Assembly: GCA_964412555.1 (NCBI GenBank)
Contig: CAYPPG010000009.1
Location: 87,785 to 151,784 of the forward strand
DNA from: CAYPPG01 sp964412555
GTDB lineage: Bacteria; Hinthialibacterota; Hinthialibacteria; Hinthialibacterales; Hinthialibacteraceae
Direction: 5' to 3'
Length of the DNA stretch: 64,000 nt
Both the position numbers and the translations under genes were made by a program. Position 1 is the stretch's first letter; every line of letters begins with the position of its first letter. Under the pieces are notes generated by a model. It was given only the letters and a program-made list of their open reading frames with translations, made no database searches and was not told the DNA's origin. Below are positions 40,874 through 50,268 of this stretch, one piece after another.

Positions 40874-43800
40874 TTAATTTTTCGCAGGTGCATAGCATAG
40901 AACCGAACCATCCATTGTGGTCATGTATAATTTGCCTTCCGAGGCAATCAGTCCATCAAAGATAGGCATACAATCCAAGGGATAGGATTTTTGCTTCTCC
41001 CCGTCGTTTTTGGAGATGACTTGCAGAAAACTTCCATGTTTTCCCCGCAGCCATTCGACTTGTTTGTGCATGGCTTCCTGGAAAGTCTCTTCATTGGATA
41101 GCCCCCATAAGAACTTTTCATCGGCTGTATCACGCGGCCCGGCGATAAAAAGCAGATTATCGGCCAAAACCATCGCTTTCACGAGGATATCCGGGTTTTC
41201 CTTGATCCAGTTGTAATCCAATGCGCTGAGTTTGTTTCGGGGTTGCTTGGACAGTTCTTTCCAGTTTACGGTATGAGCTGCCAATTGAGCTTCTTTCTTG
41301 GTGGGGTATTTGCCTTCAGGCCATCTGCTGCCTTCGAGCTGGGCGATGCCGACTTTGCGGGTTGGCCGTTTTCCCGCGCTGTAAAGACGGTACTCAGTCA
41401 CAGAAGTGTTGCATAACAGTTCCGGATCGCGGGCAAAGGAATAGGCGTTTTTGTCATCCAGGCACATGATCCGGCCATAGGGAACGCGTTTGGGGGGAAG
41501 TTGAAATTCCGCCCAACCCTCGCCAGCCGCCCGGCCGTAGATCCAATACGTCCGCTGATGCCAGTTGTCATCCAAAAATGAAATCGGCGAAAAGAGATGT
41601 ACCTCCTCACCGTATTGATCGTCCGGACGCTGTGGTTTGATTCGCAAACGTTTGCCGTCTTTGGTGAAGGTTTGAGATTTCATATAAACGTATTTGCCAT
41701 CGCTGGAAAGGATATCGGGCATTGCTACCGGCATATGTTTTCCCATCAAAAGTTCCTGCAGGTTCTGGCCGGTTCCCGGTACTTTGTCGTCCATCACATT
41801 TTCAAAGAGTAACTCACCGGTTTCGGGATTGAGAATCAGCATGCGAAGCCCACCGTCGAGAAACATGGAACGTCCAGCCACACAATACAATTTTCCCTCT
41901 TCTATCAACACACTGCCGGAGACAGGCCAGATGGACTCGATCTGTCCAAAGGAAATCAGTTTCCGGGAGTGGGGAGCCACTTGGAATTTCCATGCGAGTT
42001 TACCATCTGAAGCGTTCAATGCATAAACACAGCCATCTGCGCAACCGAAAAGAGCCAATCCTTTATACAGAGTTGGAGGTGAATTGACTCGGCCTCCGGC
42101 GATATAACTCCAAATCTCTTCCCCCGATGCAGCATCCAAGGCATAAAGAGTATGTTCATCGATGGCGCTTATAAACAGTTTCCCATCGGCAGCGATTGGT
42201 TGACTAAGTTTCGTCTGAAATGGTGTTTCCCAGGATCGGGTAATTTCGGTTCCAATCTCTGTTTTGACATAACTGCTGCGCGTATTGTCGTGGCGGAAAA
42301 CAGGCCAAGCGGAGTCGGGGTATTTTGTTTGCGGATTACCGGCGTTATAAGCCGGTCCTTTCGTCAATCGCTTTTCTGTTGGAGGAGCAATGGATGGTTG
42401 AGGATTTGGAGCAATAGCGGTAAAACCGTTCATCTTAGACTGATAGTAGCAGGCGCAGGCATGCGCTCCCGAATACATCATTCCGTTCGCAGGCATGGAA
42501 CCGTATATACACCCGCCGCGCACCCAATGATTAATAGTCCACTGGTCTTCTTTCATATCATACACGGTATTCCCCATAATCGGAGGCAGTAGATATTTTA
42601 GCGTCGCTTTGCCCGGGTAACATCGTTGATGGATATAAAATGAGTCGATTGGATTACTGGCTTCGTTGGAAATTGAGCCATTGGCCAAATTGTATGTTGT
42701 GAACTGGCCATTGTTCGCCCGGCCCATGACCCATACCTTATCTCCGATGACATAGAGATCTTCAAGGCTGTAGTGTCCGGACCGAGGCTTGTTTTGAGCG
42801 GTCCAAATGATCTCGCCACTTTCGGCGTTGAGCACGAAGATTTCTTTTTGCGGTGCAAAGACAACGTAATTATCGCGCACGATTACTCGGGGACCGGCAT
42901 ATCCTGTTAAGATATGGAATAGATCCGATATATCTGTTTGCCATACTTCATTACCGCTGGTTTTATGGAAAGCAAACAATGCGCTGCCGTCGTAAAGATA
43001 AATCCTCTCCGAATCGGCCGAAAGTGTCATTGGAGCGACGGGCATTTCCTGGGTCCATAGGATCTGCTCGGTTTCAACATCGATGGCTTGTAAGAGACGC
43101 ATTCCCCGCTCTCTATGCCACCCCCATATTTTGCTGGCGCGGTCCCGTTCTTTCCAGCAGTTGGGATGTTGTTGATTATAGTCGTTGGGGAGTGGGTTTG
43201 GTTCGACTGCGGCAAAGAGAATACCATCCGAGACAATCAGTTCGAAAGTGGAGGTAGTGCTTTCATATTGATGCAAAACCTCTCCCGTGTTCGCGTCCAG
43301 ACACAATACTTCCTCTCCGGCACCAGGTGCAATATAAACTTTGTCCTCGACTGCAACGAGTCGTCTGGGAAGCCAACCGGGGCCGCTTTTCAGAGGATAC
43401 AGATGATTAAACCAATTTTTCAGTGGCCGTTTCCAGAGCAGGATTCCGTTGAACGCGTCGCGTGCTGTCAGATAATTCTCGGCGGGGAGTTGGACGGATT
43501 CAATGGGACCTTCATCCATTACATAAAAGATTTTTCCTCCAGCGGAGACCATCGCGTTCATGCTGGCTGTATGTTCATGGCTTCTCGCCCATAACGGCCC
43601 GCATGTCCACCGCAGACCTTTCGGATCTCCTGCAATCAAATCGTTGGAGACAGACGTTCCACTTTCGTCATGTAAGTAATGTGTCCATTCGTCGATCTCT
43701 TTCGGCCAGGGCTTTTTGGCTACATTCCATTCGCCGGGGTTTTCCAGAGCCATGGTTTTCAATCCATCTACGTTTATGCCCTTTTGGAGAACCACCATTC

Positions 43801-44176
43801 CCCTCGGTGCCAAAACCCGCATGATTTCTTCGCTTGTCAGTTTGCCCGGATCGGAAATCACGAGCAGGTTGACCATGCTGTCGACATAAGGCAGGTGTTC
43901 ACCGTCGAATTGCGCAATGGAAATTGTTCCATATTGTCCCTGCGTTTTTACCTGATTTCGGACCATGGCAACGGTTTTGCGATTCTCGGAAAGCCCCTGC
44001 ACGATGAAAGAATCGTCTATCCCGAGAGAATTGACAGAGGAACCGTCATCACAACCTACATGGACAATAAAACCCCCTTGGATATCGGTTGCCTTGACGA
44101 TCTTTTGTAAGGAAGCCGTTTCGGCGAAACACAAAGACGGGATCAAGGCGAGTAGAGTTATGATAGTTTTTCGCAC
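40874..44176 (-). CDS. large secreted PQQ-like beta-propeller protein with N-terminal methyltransferase-like domain
   Basis: 1100 residues from a GTG start supported by AAGGAG. Signal peptide MRKTIITLLALIPSLCFAE. Residues 25-150 look like a Rossmann SAM-binding fold (HVGCDDGSSVNSLG, DGEHLPYVDSMVNLLVIS, VLAPRGMVVLQK) but are degenerate and exported, so likely not an enzyme. Then several PQQ/BamB-like repeats: EEVLCLDANTGEVLHQYES, LYALDAASGEEIWSYIAGG, VYALNASDGKLAWKFQV, and an extracytoplasmic HDNTRSSYVKT element. The family is common in Planctomycetes-type genomes. Function unknown; the propeller may be a quinoprotein-like or scaffold domain. Confidence 0.85.
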   Translation of the reverse strand: MRKTIITLLALIPSLCFAETASLQKIVKATDIQGGFIVHVGCDDGSSVNSLGIDDSFIVQGLSENRKTVAMVRNQVKTQGQYGTISIAQFDGEHLPYVDSMVNLLVISDPGKLTSEEIMRVLAPRGMVVLQKGINVDGLKTMALENPGEWNVAKKPWPKEIDEWTHYLHDESGTSVSNDLIAGDPKGLRWTCGPLWARSHEHTASMNAMVSAGGKIFYVMDEGPIESVQLPAENYLTARDAFNGILLWKRPLKNWFNHLYPLKSGPGWLPRRLVAVEDKVYIAPGAGEEVLCLDANTGEVLHQYESTTSTFELIVSDGILFAAVEPNPLPNDYNQQHPNCWKERDRASKIWGWHRERGMRLLQAIDVETEQILWTQEMPVAPMTLSADSERIYLYDGSALFAFHKTSGNEVWQTDISDLFHILTGYAGPRVIVRDNYVVFAPQKEIFVLNAESGEIIWTAQNKPRSGHYSLEDLYVIGDKVWVMGRANNGQFTTYNLANGSISNEASNPIDSFYIHQRCYPGKATLKYLLPPIMGNTVYDMKEDQWTINHWVRGGCIYGSMPANGMMYSGAHACACYYQSKMNGFTAIAPNPQPSIAPPTEKRLTKGPAYNAGNPQTKYPDSAWPVFRHDNTRSSYVKTEIGTEITRSWETPFQTKLSQPIAADGKLFISAIDEHTLYALDAASGEEIWSYIAGGRVNSPPTLYKGLALFGCADGCVYALNASDGKLAWKFQVAPHSRKLISFGQIESIWPVSGSVLIEEGKLYCVAGRSMFLDGGLRMLILNPETGELLFENVMDDKVPGTGQNLQELLMGKHMPVAMPDILSSDGKYVYMKSQTFTKDGKRLRIKPQRPDDQYGEEVHLFSPISFLDDNWHQRTYWIYGRAAGEGWAEFQLPPKRVPYGRIMCLDDKNAYSFARDPELLCNTSVTEYRLYSAGKRPTRKVGIAQLEGSRWPEGKYPTKKEAQLAAHTVNWKELSKQPRNKLSALDYNWIKENPDILVKAMVLADNLLFIAGPRDTADEKFLWGLSNEETFQEAMHKQVEWLRGKHGSFLQVISKNDGEKQKSYPLDCMPIFDGLIASEGKLYMTTMDGSVLCYAPAKN

Positions 44177-44249
44177 GATATTTCTCCTTGCATGCAGATT
44201 TGGTATTTATAATTTATATTTAATATATATTAATGCTAAATGAAATTCA

Positions 44250-44269
44250 GTCCCCACATTTTTGGGGAC
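44250..44269 (-). terminator. hairpin downstream of the CgeB-type gene
   Basis: GTCCCCA (44250-44256) pairs with TGGGGAC (44263-44269) around a six-base loop. It lies between the end of the gene at 44361 and the start of the PQQ gene. No long U-tract follows on the minus strand, so termination strength is uncertain. Confidence 0.45.
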
Positions 44270-44360
44270 GATTGAGTGTAACCTCCTGGTTCTACCAATC
44301 TATCCCATGTTGTTTTTTCAGATTTGTCAATAGGAGCATGAGTCATCCCTGCGAAAAAAT

Positions 44361-46244
44361 CTATAAGGGAACCACAGCGGAAAAGCAGGAATCGGCCCAC
44401 TCCCATTCGATGACATCTTTCTTTTCTAAATTCGAACTCAACCAATCCGGATTTTGCAATGGAAGGGGAACCGGTGAATCGAAGGGAAATAAACCGATGA
44501 ACACCTTTGCCTCCGGTTTGGTGATCCGTTTCGCCTCTTTGATCAAGGAACGGATCGAGGATGCGCGAGCCGGATATGTGATGAATAGGATCGAATCAAA
44601 AAATTCGCTCGGAAATCCTGCGAAGTAGGGCGGAAAAAAACGAAGGTGAGATGAACCGTAGGTAATTCGTGCATAATCCAACGCCGGCCAGGAAGATTCA
44701 ATTCCGACAAGGATACCGTCTTCCTTCGATATGCTCAATGCAAACGGCCATTCTCCTAAAGCGGACCACAAAAAAAGAGTATTTCCTTTTCCGAGATTTG
44801 ATTCTTGAATTTTCTTTGTAAGCGGATGGCGGACACACCATTCCATGCTATACACTTCGAGCGGTTTCAAGCCGAATTGCGGTTGAATAGAGGCCATCAG
44901 TTTTTTATAGAATCGATCCGCTTGCGTTTCTTTCGTTGGCTCGTACACAAAGGATAATCGGGAACTGTCGCCTATTTGTTCGGGGCGAAAACCGAACAGA
45001 CGCAGTTCGGAACGGATTTGCTCGCTTGGCTTTCCGCCTGTATTTAAAATGAGTCGCCGATTCGGTATCATGACCTGCCGGCACTGCATCCACACGTCGA
45101 ATCGGTCTAGCGCCGCTTCCGGCACGGCATCTTGCTCGAAGATAAGATCACGGGATTCCGCCGTAAGAATCCCGAATCCATCTTGCCATGATTGACCGGC
45201 CGGTGGAAGAGGAATCCGTGCGGTTTCTGCCGGTGAACTTGCCAATCCCGATTTGTTGATGTGAAGGGAAGCATTTTGTGATGAACTTATAAGAACCGCT
45301 CTTTGTTCAAAATCTTTCCGAATCCCTCTCACTTTTTTCAAAATGCTTTCAATGGTTTTTTCGAAAGTGAAATTGGCTAAAACCTTCTCTCTGCCTTGAT
45401 GCGCTACACGATTCCGTAATTCTTCATCGCTTAATGCCCGCTCGATGCATTCCAATAATTCCTCTGTCGAGCAATAGGAGAAAAGATGTTCACCATGTTG
45501 AAAAACGTTTTCCAAACCCTCCGTATAAGTTTGAACCACACAGCCTCCGGAAGCCAACGAATTGAGGAGACGGTTGGAAAAACAACTTTTTAAATGTCTC
45601 CAACGATCACTGAAAATACTCAACACCACCTTGGCGGCGGAAACGGTTTTTCCATAATCTTCACGATAGATCGGAGGCTTTGACTTGAAGCCGGTTCCTT
45701 CCCAATTGTTGCCAAAAATCGTCAAGTCGAATCGATCGGCGACTGCCTGTAATACGGGAATCCGCAGCAGATCGTTATTGTTCCCGATGAAGATGACATC
45801 ATATTGTTTGGGGATTTCATGCGGCCGGTAAATATGGGCATCCGTCGCCTGCGGTAAATAATCGTAATTTTCCAGACCTCTGGCTTTCGCCCAATCGATG
45901 TGGGTTTGTGTCGGAAAATACACAAGGTCAACAACTTGAGCTGTGCGAAATAAATAGGGCATAAACCGGGCGTCGCCGTACAAATGGACCGTGGAACAAC
46001 GATACTGGCGGCGTGCCTTTCCCAACAAATTCAACGGAACCGTATCTGTTTTCACTCCGCCCCCCATATGAATGTGGGTGGGCTGAAAAGTTATGATTTT
46101 GTTCTCTAAATTTTGCAGAGAATCGTGGTATACGTTGTGGATACAAACTTCCCCGAATTTCTCCAACGCTTCTTTCCAATAGTCGCTGGAAACTTGCGGA
46201 TAGAAATGATCGATATATAGAATTTTTTCGTGTTCCGGATTCAT
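44361..46244 (-). CDS. CgeB-type glycosyltransferase fused to a methyltransferase-like domain
   Basis: 627 residues. The first 320 are a CgeB/GT1-like protein: KILYIDHFYPQVSSDYWKEA, the Rossmann part DVIFIGNNNDLLRIPVLQAV and FSNRLLNSLASGGCVVQTY, with LFSYCSTEELLECIERALSD near the end of the domain. A second region (residues about 460-620) looks like a SAM-binding domain: LWSALGEWPFALSISKEDGI, LVGIESSWPALDYARITYGS and EFFDSILFITYPARASSI. The two parts could glycosylate and then modify a surface polymer or protein. The linker region has no clear match. Confidence 0.7.
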   Translation of the reverse strand: MNPEHEKILYIDHFYPQVSSDYWKEALEKFGEVCIHNVYHDSLQNLENKIITFQPTHIHMGGGVKTDTVPLNLLGKARRQYRCSTVHLYGDARFMPYLFRTAQVVDLVYFPTQTHIDWAKARGLENYDYLPQATDAHIYRPHEIPKQYDVIFIGNNNDLLRIPVLQAVADRFDLTIFGNNWEGTGFKSKPPIYREDYGKTVSAAKVVLSIFSDRWRHLKSCFSNRLLNSLASGGCVVQTYTEGLENVFQHGEHLFSYCSTEELLECIERALSDEELRNRVAHQGREKVLANFTFEKTIESILKKVRGIRKDFEQRAVLISSSQNASLHINKSGLASSPAETARIPLPPAGQSWQDGFGILTAESRDLIFEQDAVPEAALDRFDVWMQCRQVMIPNRRLILNTGGKPSEQIRSELRLFGFRPEQIGDSSRLSFVYEPTKETQADRFYKKLMASIQPQFGLKPLEVYSMEWCVRHPLTKKIQESNLGKGNTLFLWSALGEWPFALSISKEDGILVGIESSWPALDYARITYGSSHLRFFPPYFAGFPSEFFDSILFITYPARASSIRSLIKEAKRITKPEAKVFIGLFPFDSPVPLPLQNPDWLSSNLEKKDVIEWEWADSCFSAVVPL

Positions 46245-46286
46245 GTGTCCATTTTTTCAATTAAATTCTCATTTGGAGGTGATCCT

Positions 46287-46373
46287 ATGGGAACAACTTC
46301 TTCGACTCCCGTTCTCGCAGCGCTACTCATTTTCAATCAAGATGGGATATGGCAAGCAAAAGAATTCTCATAA
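46287..46373 (+). CDS. 28-residue leader-like ORF behind a perfect Shine-Dalgarno
   Basis: The ATG at 46287 is preceded by GGAGGTGATCC, an exact complement of the usual 16S rRNA 3' end, with normal spacing. The product MGTTSSTPVLAALLIFNQDG plus IWQAKEFS has a moderately hydrophobic centre. It lies between two minus-strand genes. The length is too short for homology by eye. Strong translation-initiation signals are the sole argument. Confidence 0.45.
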   Translation: MGTTSSTPVLAALLIFNQDGIWQAKEFS

Positions 46374-46379
46374 ATAGAA

Positions 46380-47552
46380 TTATTCTTGGTTATTTGCTTT
46401 TCCAATAGGCTGGTCGGAAACCCGAATTTCATAGCGTTCTCCTTGGGGAATGATCATGAAATGCTGCGGGACCGGTTCCGGCCATTGCTGTTGTCGATAT
46501 TCTTTCTCTTTCTTTTCATCCTTGAACGGAAACATTTGAAGAGGAGAACCGTCACCGATATGTTTCAATTCTGTTACGTGAAGAGATTGAAAGGACTGAA
46601 ATACCCGCGTCAACCGGCTTGCGAACGGCCACGATTTTGATATGAATTCCGGATTACACAGCGCTTTCATTTCAGGAATATACCGTTCAGCAGGAATTTC
46701 GGAAAATGTTCTTTCCCAGTCGATATTTCTGGAAGTCGGAAACGGAGCAAGGATATCAAGAAGTACCTCGTAAATCTCATTATAAGTAGTCGCCTGAAGG
46801 CGAAACACCGTGCTGTTTCCCACATAGCGTTGACCAACCATAAATACTTTTGTCCCGATTTTACTTTGATGGAGACCTGCCAGATGCATTTGAAAACAAG
46901 CCAATTCAAGATCACGCAATTTAGTGTTGAGATGGACTTCCAAGATTGCCGGCCGGTGAAAGACCGAGCGTGCATCTTCGTGAAACAGTATTTTTTTCCC
47001 TTGCCGTTCCATGCGGAGTCGAGTCGGAACTTTGGGAACCCCTTTCAAGTCGTGAAGATACATATCCTTGACGAAGGCGTCATCGACAATAGCATCTGTC
47101 ATGTCACAACGGATTAAACGGCTCATCCAAAAATCTGCAAAAGATAAATCGGCTTTTGTAAAGTTGGATTCATACACTTCTGTCCCCCAAAATCGGGCGT
47201 GTCTCAATGAGGCTTCGCGAAAATCAACACCATATAAAGACGCTTCGTTGAGATTGGCGTCATTTAAATCCGCTTCCCGAAGATCGGTGACAAAAAGTTC
47301 AACTTTCCCTAGATTGCATTTATCGAGATTTGCTTCCCGTAAATTCGCTTCTACGAAATTGGAACCACTCAAATTTGATTCGCTCAAGTTTGCTCCTTGT
47401 AGATCAACACGGCAAAAATTTGCATGAGCCAGGTTCATTCCCCAGAAATAGGCATGCGAGAGATCGGGATGAATGGTAGGATGTTTTTTGCGCCAGTTGT
47501 TCCAGGTTTCCACCCCCTGCATCAAGATACCGACATGTTCTTTCCTAGCCAC
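46380..47552 (-). CDS. pentapeptide-repeat protein
   Basis: 390 residues from the GTG at 47552 (GGAG ten bases upstream), which gives the expected start ARKEHVGILMQGVETWNNWR. Roughly 20 pentapeptides follow (A/N-D/N-L-x-x type): HANFCRVDLQGANLSESNLS, then ANLREANLDKCNL and TDLREADLNDANLNEASL, forming a right-handed quadrilateral beta-helix. The rest, from about residue 200, is a different domain (LRMERQGKKILFHEDARS...; RYEIRVSDQPIGK at the end) that I cannot place. TTG at 47585 would add 11 residues. Function unknown; such helices often mediate protein contacts. Confidence 0.85.
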   Translation of the reverse strand: MARKEHVGILMQGVETWNNWRKKHPTIHPDLSHAYFWGMNLAHANFCRVDLQGANLSESNLSGSNFVEANLREANLDKCNLGKVELFVTDLREADLNDANLNEASLYGVDFREASLRHARFWGTEVYESNFTKADLSFADFWMSRLIRCDMTDAIVDDAFVKDMYLHDLKGVPKVPTRLRMERQGKKILFHEDARSVFHRPAILEVHLNTKLRDLELACFQMHLAGLHQSKIGTKVFMVGQRYVGNSTVFRLQATTYNEIYEVLLDILAPFPTSRNIDWERTFSEIPAERYIPEMKALCNPEFISKSWPFASRLTRVFQSFQSLHVTELKHIGDGSPLQMFPFKDEKKEKEYRQQQWPEPVPQHFMIIPQGERYEIRVSDQPIGKANNQE

Positions 47553-47856
47553 GATGTTAATTCTCCGAGGGAACAATAGATACAATATTAGGCGAAGTGT
47601 AAATCAGGAGAGTACAAAGAAAAAGGGGAATGAATTTCTTGAAAAATTCAAGTTTTTTTCTTCTCAAGTTGGCTGACCTCCTTGCGAAGAATTGAGCAAT
47701 TATATTATACTTCTCTAAGAGAGAATATTGTTTCTATTGAGCGATGAAGAAGGTCTATCCCAATCGCGAGATATTGCACTTCTTGTCGTTGAAATTGGAA
47801 CGGCGAAGATCGTTTTCTTGCAAAGAAGGATGATGTCAATTTGAGGAGTTTCTTCC

Positions 47857-48771
47857 ATGAATTATTCCACCATGATGAAGTACAAACAAATTGGGGAGAA
47901 TCATTTCCGCTCAGAAAGTTTTGCCGAAGCAGAGCATTCTTTGATACTAGCATTGCGGGAAGCGGAAAACAGCTCATCTCCGAATGCCTATGTCGTGCAA
48001 CGGTTGAAAAGTATAGCCGTTTTCTATTCGTCCATGGGGGATTTTGCCCTCGCCGAGTCCTACTTCAAGCGTGCACTGGGAATGGAACGCAGTCTTTTGG
48101 GGAGAGAAAACCTGGGAATCGCAAAAAGTCTGAATCAATTGGCAATTCTCTATCTGCTCCAAAGCGATTGGGAACAAGCGGAAAGCACTTTGAAACAGGC
48201 TTTATCAATCGAAGAGAAAGCGCCTTTTTTTAAACATCCGGAAGCAGACTCGAAACTCCATTGCGCTACTCACCATCTTCTGGCCTTTCTATACTGCAAA
48301 AATGAACAAGAGGAAAAAGGCAAAACACTATGCCGGAAAAACGCTGACAACATCATGAACAATATGGGGCCAGGCGGGCGCGATCTTTCTTTCGAACTTT
48401 ACGCAGTCGCCGTGCGCCACTGTTTGCAAGAAAATCATTCAGACGCTCAAACCATCTGCGAACAGGTGGTTTGGCTCGCCGCAGAACAATTGCAGAAAGA
48501 ATGTCTCGGTTTTTCACTCAGAGGATTTTTCTGTCCGCGAAGCGAAAAATCACTCCAAGGGACGGTGGTTCCCCGTTTCGAATGGGGATCAGGGGCTGGA
48601 TATGAAGAGGAGTGGCGTCCCTCCACTGCAAGACGAATAGAGCAAGGAATAATCAATCATTTAGACCGGCGGCCGACTGATCAAGATTTGAATAATGATA
48701 CGCTTGATAAATTCAATTCCGGCGAAGAATTCTGGCGGCCGACTCGTGCGCTGGTCGGGGGCCGAAATTAA
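47857..48771 (+). CDS. TPR-repeat protein
   Basis: 304 residues. GAGGAG precedes the ATG. At least four helical repeats: KYKQIGENHFRSESFAEAEH, VVQRLKSIAVFYSSMGDFAL, SLNQLAILYLLQSDWEQAES and HHLLAFLYCKNEQEEKGKTL, in Sel1/TPR-like order. The last 90 residues (FFCPRSEKSLQGTVVPRFEW, then EEEWRPSTARRI) are not repeats. No signal peptide, so it is cytoplasmic. Partner unknown. Confidence 0.82.
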   Translation: MNYSTMMKYKQIGENHFRSESFAEAEHSLILALREAENSSSPNAYVVQRLKSIAVFYSSMGDFALAESYFKRALGMERSLLGRENLGIAKSLNQLAILYLLQSDWEQAESTLKQALSIEEKAPFFKHPEADSKLHCATHHLLAFLYCKNEQEEKGKTLCRKNADNIMNNMGPGGRDLSFELYAVAVRHCLQENHSDAQTICEQVVWLAAEQLQKECLGFSLRGFFCPRSEKSLQGTVVPRFEWGSGAGYEEEWRPSTARRIEQGIINHLDRRPTDQDLNNDTLDKFNSGEEFWRPTRALVGGRN

Positions 48772-49019
48772 GAGACTGACTTAGCCGGCTTGCCCTGAAC
48801 TCCAATTAGGCTAAGATATCTAACCGAAATGATACCATGCGTGATCGTTTCATGTACGAATCGGTCAGTGTGCCTGTTGTGTATTCTTTGTTGCATTATC
48901 AAATCCCTTCACTCTAAGCAATCACTCGTGTTGTCCTTTGTTCCGAAACGACAAAGAAACGCTTACTATGACATCCGCACACATCAGGCTAAAGAAAACA
49001 GGCTTATGGAGGATAATCA

Positions 49020-50267
49020 ATGACAGAACTCACCTCATTTGAAATCGCACAAAAACAGCTGGATGAATGTGTGGAAATCTTAAAACTGGATCCGGGAATT
49101 CATGCCATGCTGCGGGAGCCGATGCGCGAAATTCACGTTTCTTTGCCGGTTCGTATGGACGATAATTCTATTAAGGTCTTTCCGGGGTTTCGTGTTCAAT
49201 ATAATAATGCTAAAGGACCTACGAAGGGGGGAATCCGGTTCCATCCCGATAAATCCATCGATAACGCCCGCGCTCAAGCCTCGTGGATGACCTGGAAATG
49301 CGCCTTGCTTGACCTGCCCCTCGGAGGAGCCGGAGGCGGCATATTGTGCAATCCGAAAGAAATGTCAAGAGGAGAATTGGAGCGGTTAAGCCGTTCTTAT
49401 ATCAATCAATTGAGTGAAGTGATTGGACCGGACAAAGACATCCCGGCGCCGGACGTGTATACCGATCCGCAGGTCATGGCGTGGATGATGGACGAATATT
49501 TCAAAATCAGCCGCTCCAATCCATTCGGGGTTATTACCGGCAAACCTCTCGCTGTCGGGGGGTCTGTCGGACGGGCGGATGCAGCGGCACGAGGCGCTAT
49601 GTATGCCATTCGGGAAGCGGCCCAAACGAGAGAAATCGACCTTTCGAAAGCCACAGTCGCGGTACAAGGATATGGAAATGCCGGGTACTTCGCCGCCCAT
49701 CTTGCTTCTACTTTATTTGGTTGCAAAATCATTGCTGCCAGTGACACTCACGGCGGTATTCTGAATCGTAACGGTCTCGATGCGGAGGCCATACGTAGAC
49801 AAAAATCCATGACTGGTTCCGTTGTCGGACTTCCCGAAACTGAATCGATCACGAATGAGGAATTACTCGAACTCGATGTCGACATCCTGATCCCCGCAGC
49901 ACTGGAAAACGTGATTACGGAAACCAATGCCGCCAATGTCAAAGCCAAAATCCTGGCTGAATTGTCCAACGGTCCGACAACGCCGGAAGCAGACGAAATT
50001 TTGCATAAGAAAGGCGTTCATCAAATTCCGGACTTTCTCTGCAACGCAGGCGGTGTGACGGTTTCTTATTTCGAGATGGTGCAAAACGCGTATATGTATT
50101 ATTGGGATAAAGAGTTGATTCATCAGAGGCTGGATAAGAAAATGACCTCGTCCTATCACGCTGTTCACAATACATCGACACGTTTCAATATCGATATGCG
50201 GAAAGCCGCCTATGCTGTAGCCGTCATGCGAGTCGTCGAAGCCATGAAATGCCGGGGATGGATCTGA
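49020..50267 (+). CDS. glutamate dehydrogenase-like protein lacking a catalytic lysine
   Basis: 415 residues, standard for hexameric NAD(P)-GDH. GGAGG precedes the ATG. Conserved: KGPTKGGIRFHP (K69), MTWKCALLDLPLGG (K93), APDVYTDPQVMAWMMDEY, TGKPLAVGGSVGRADAAARG and VAVQGYGNAGYFAAHL. But where active enzymes have GGxKGG, this protein reads GGAGGG, so residue 105, the usual third lysine, is glycine. The substitution is visible in the DNA (GGA at the codon). The protein may be inactive, act on other substrates, or be regulatory. It ends two bases before the downstream gene. Confidence 0.9.
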   Translation: MTELTSFEIAQKQLDECVEILKLDPGIHAMLREPMREIHVSLPVRMDDNSIKVFPGFRVQYNNAKGPTKGGIRFHPDKSIDNARAQASWMTWKCALLDLPLGGAGGGILCNPKEMSRGELERLSRSYINQLSEVIGPDKDIPAPDVYTDPQVMAWMMDEYFKISRSNPFGVITGKPLAVGGSVGRADAAARGAMYAIREAAQTREIDLSKATVAVQGYGNAGYFAAHLASTLFGCKIIAASDTHGGILNRNGLDAEAIRRQKSMTGSVVGLPETESITNEELLELDVDILIPAALENVITETNAANVKAKILAELSNGPTTPEADEILHKKGVHQIPDFLCNAGGVTVSYFEMVQNAYMYYWDKELIHQRLDKKMTSSYHAVHNTSTRFNIDMRKAAYAVAVMRVVEAMKCRGWI

Positions 50268-50268
50268 A

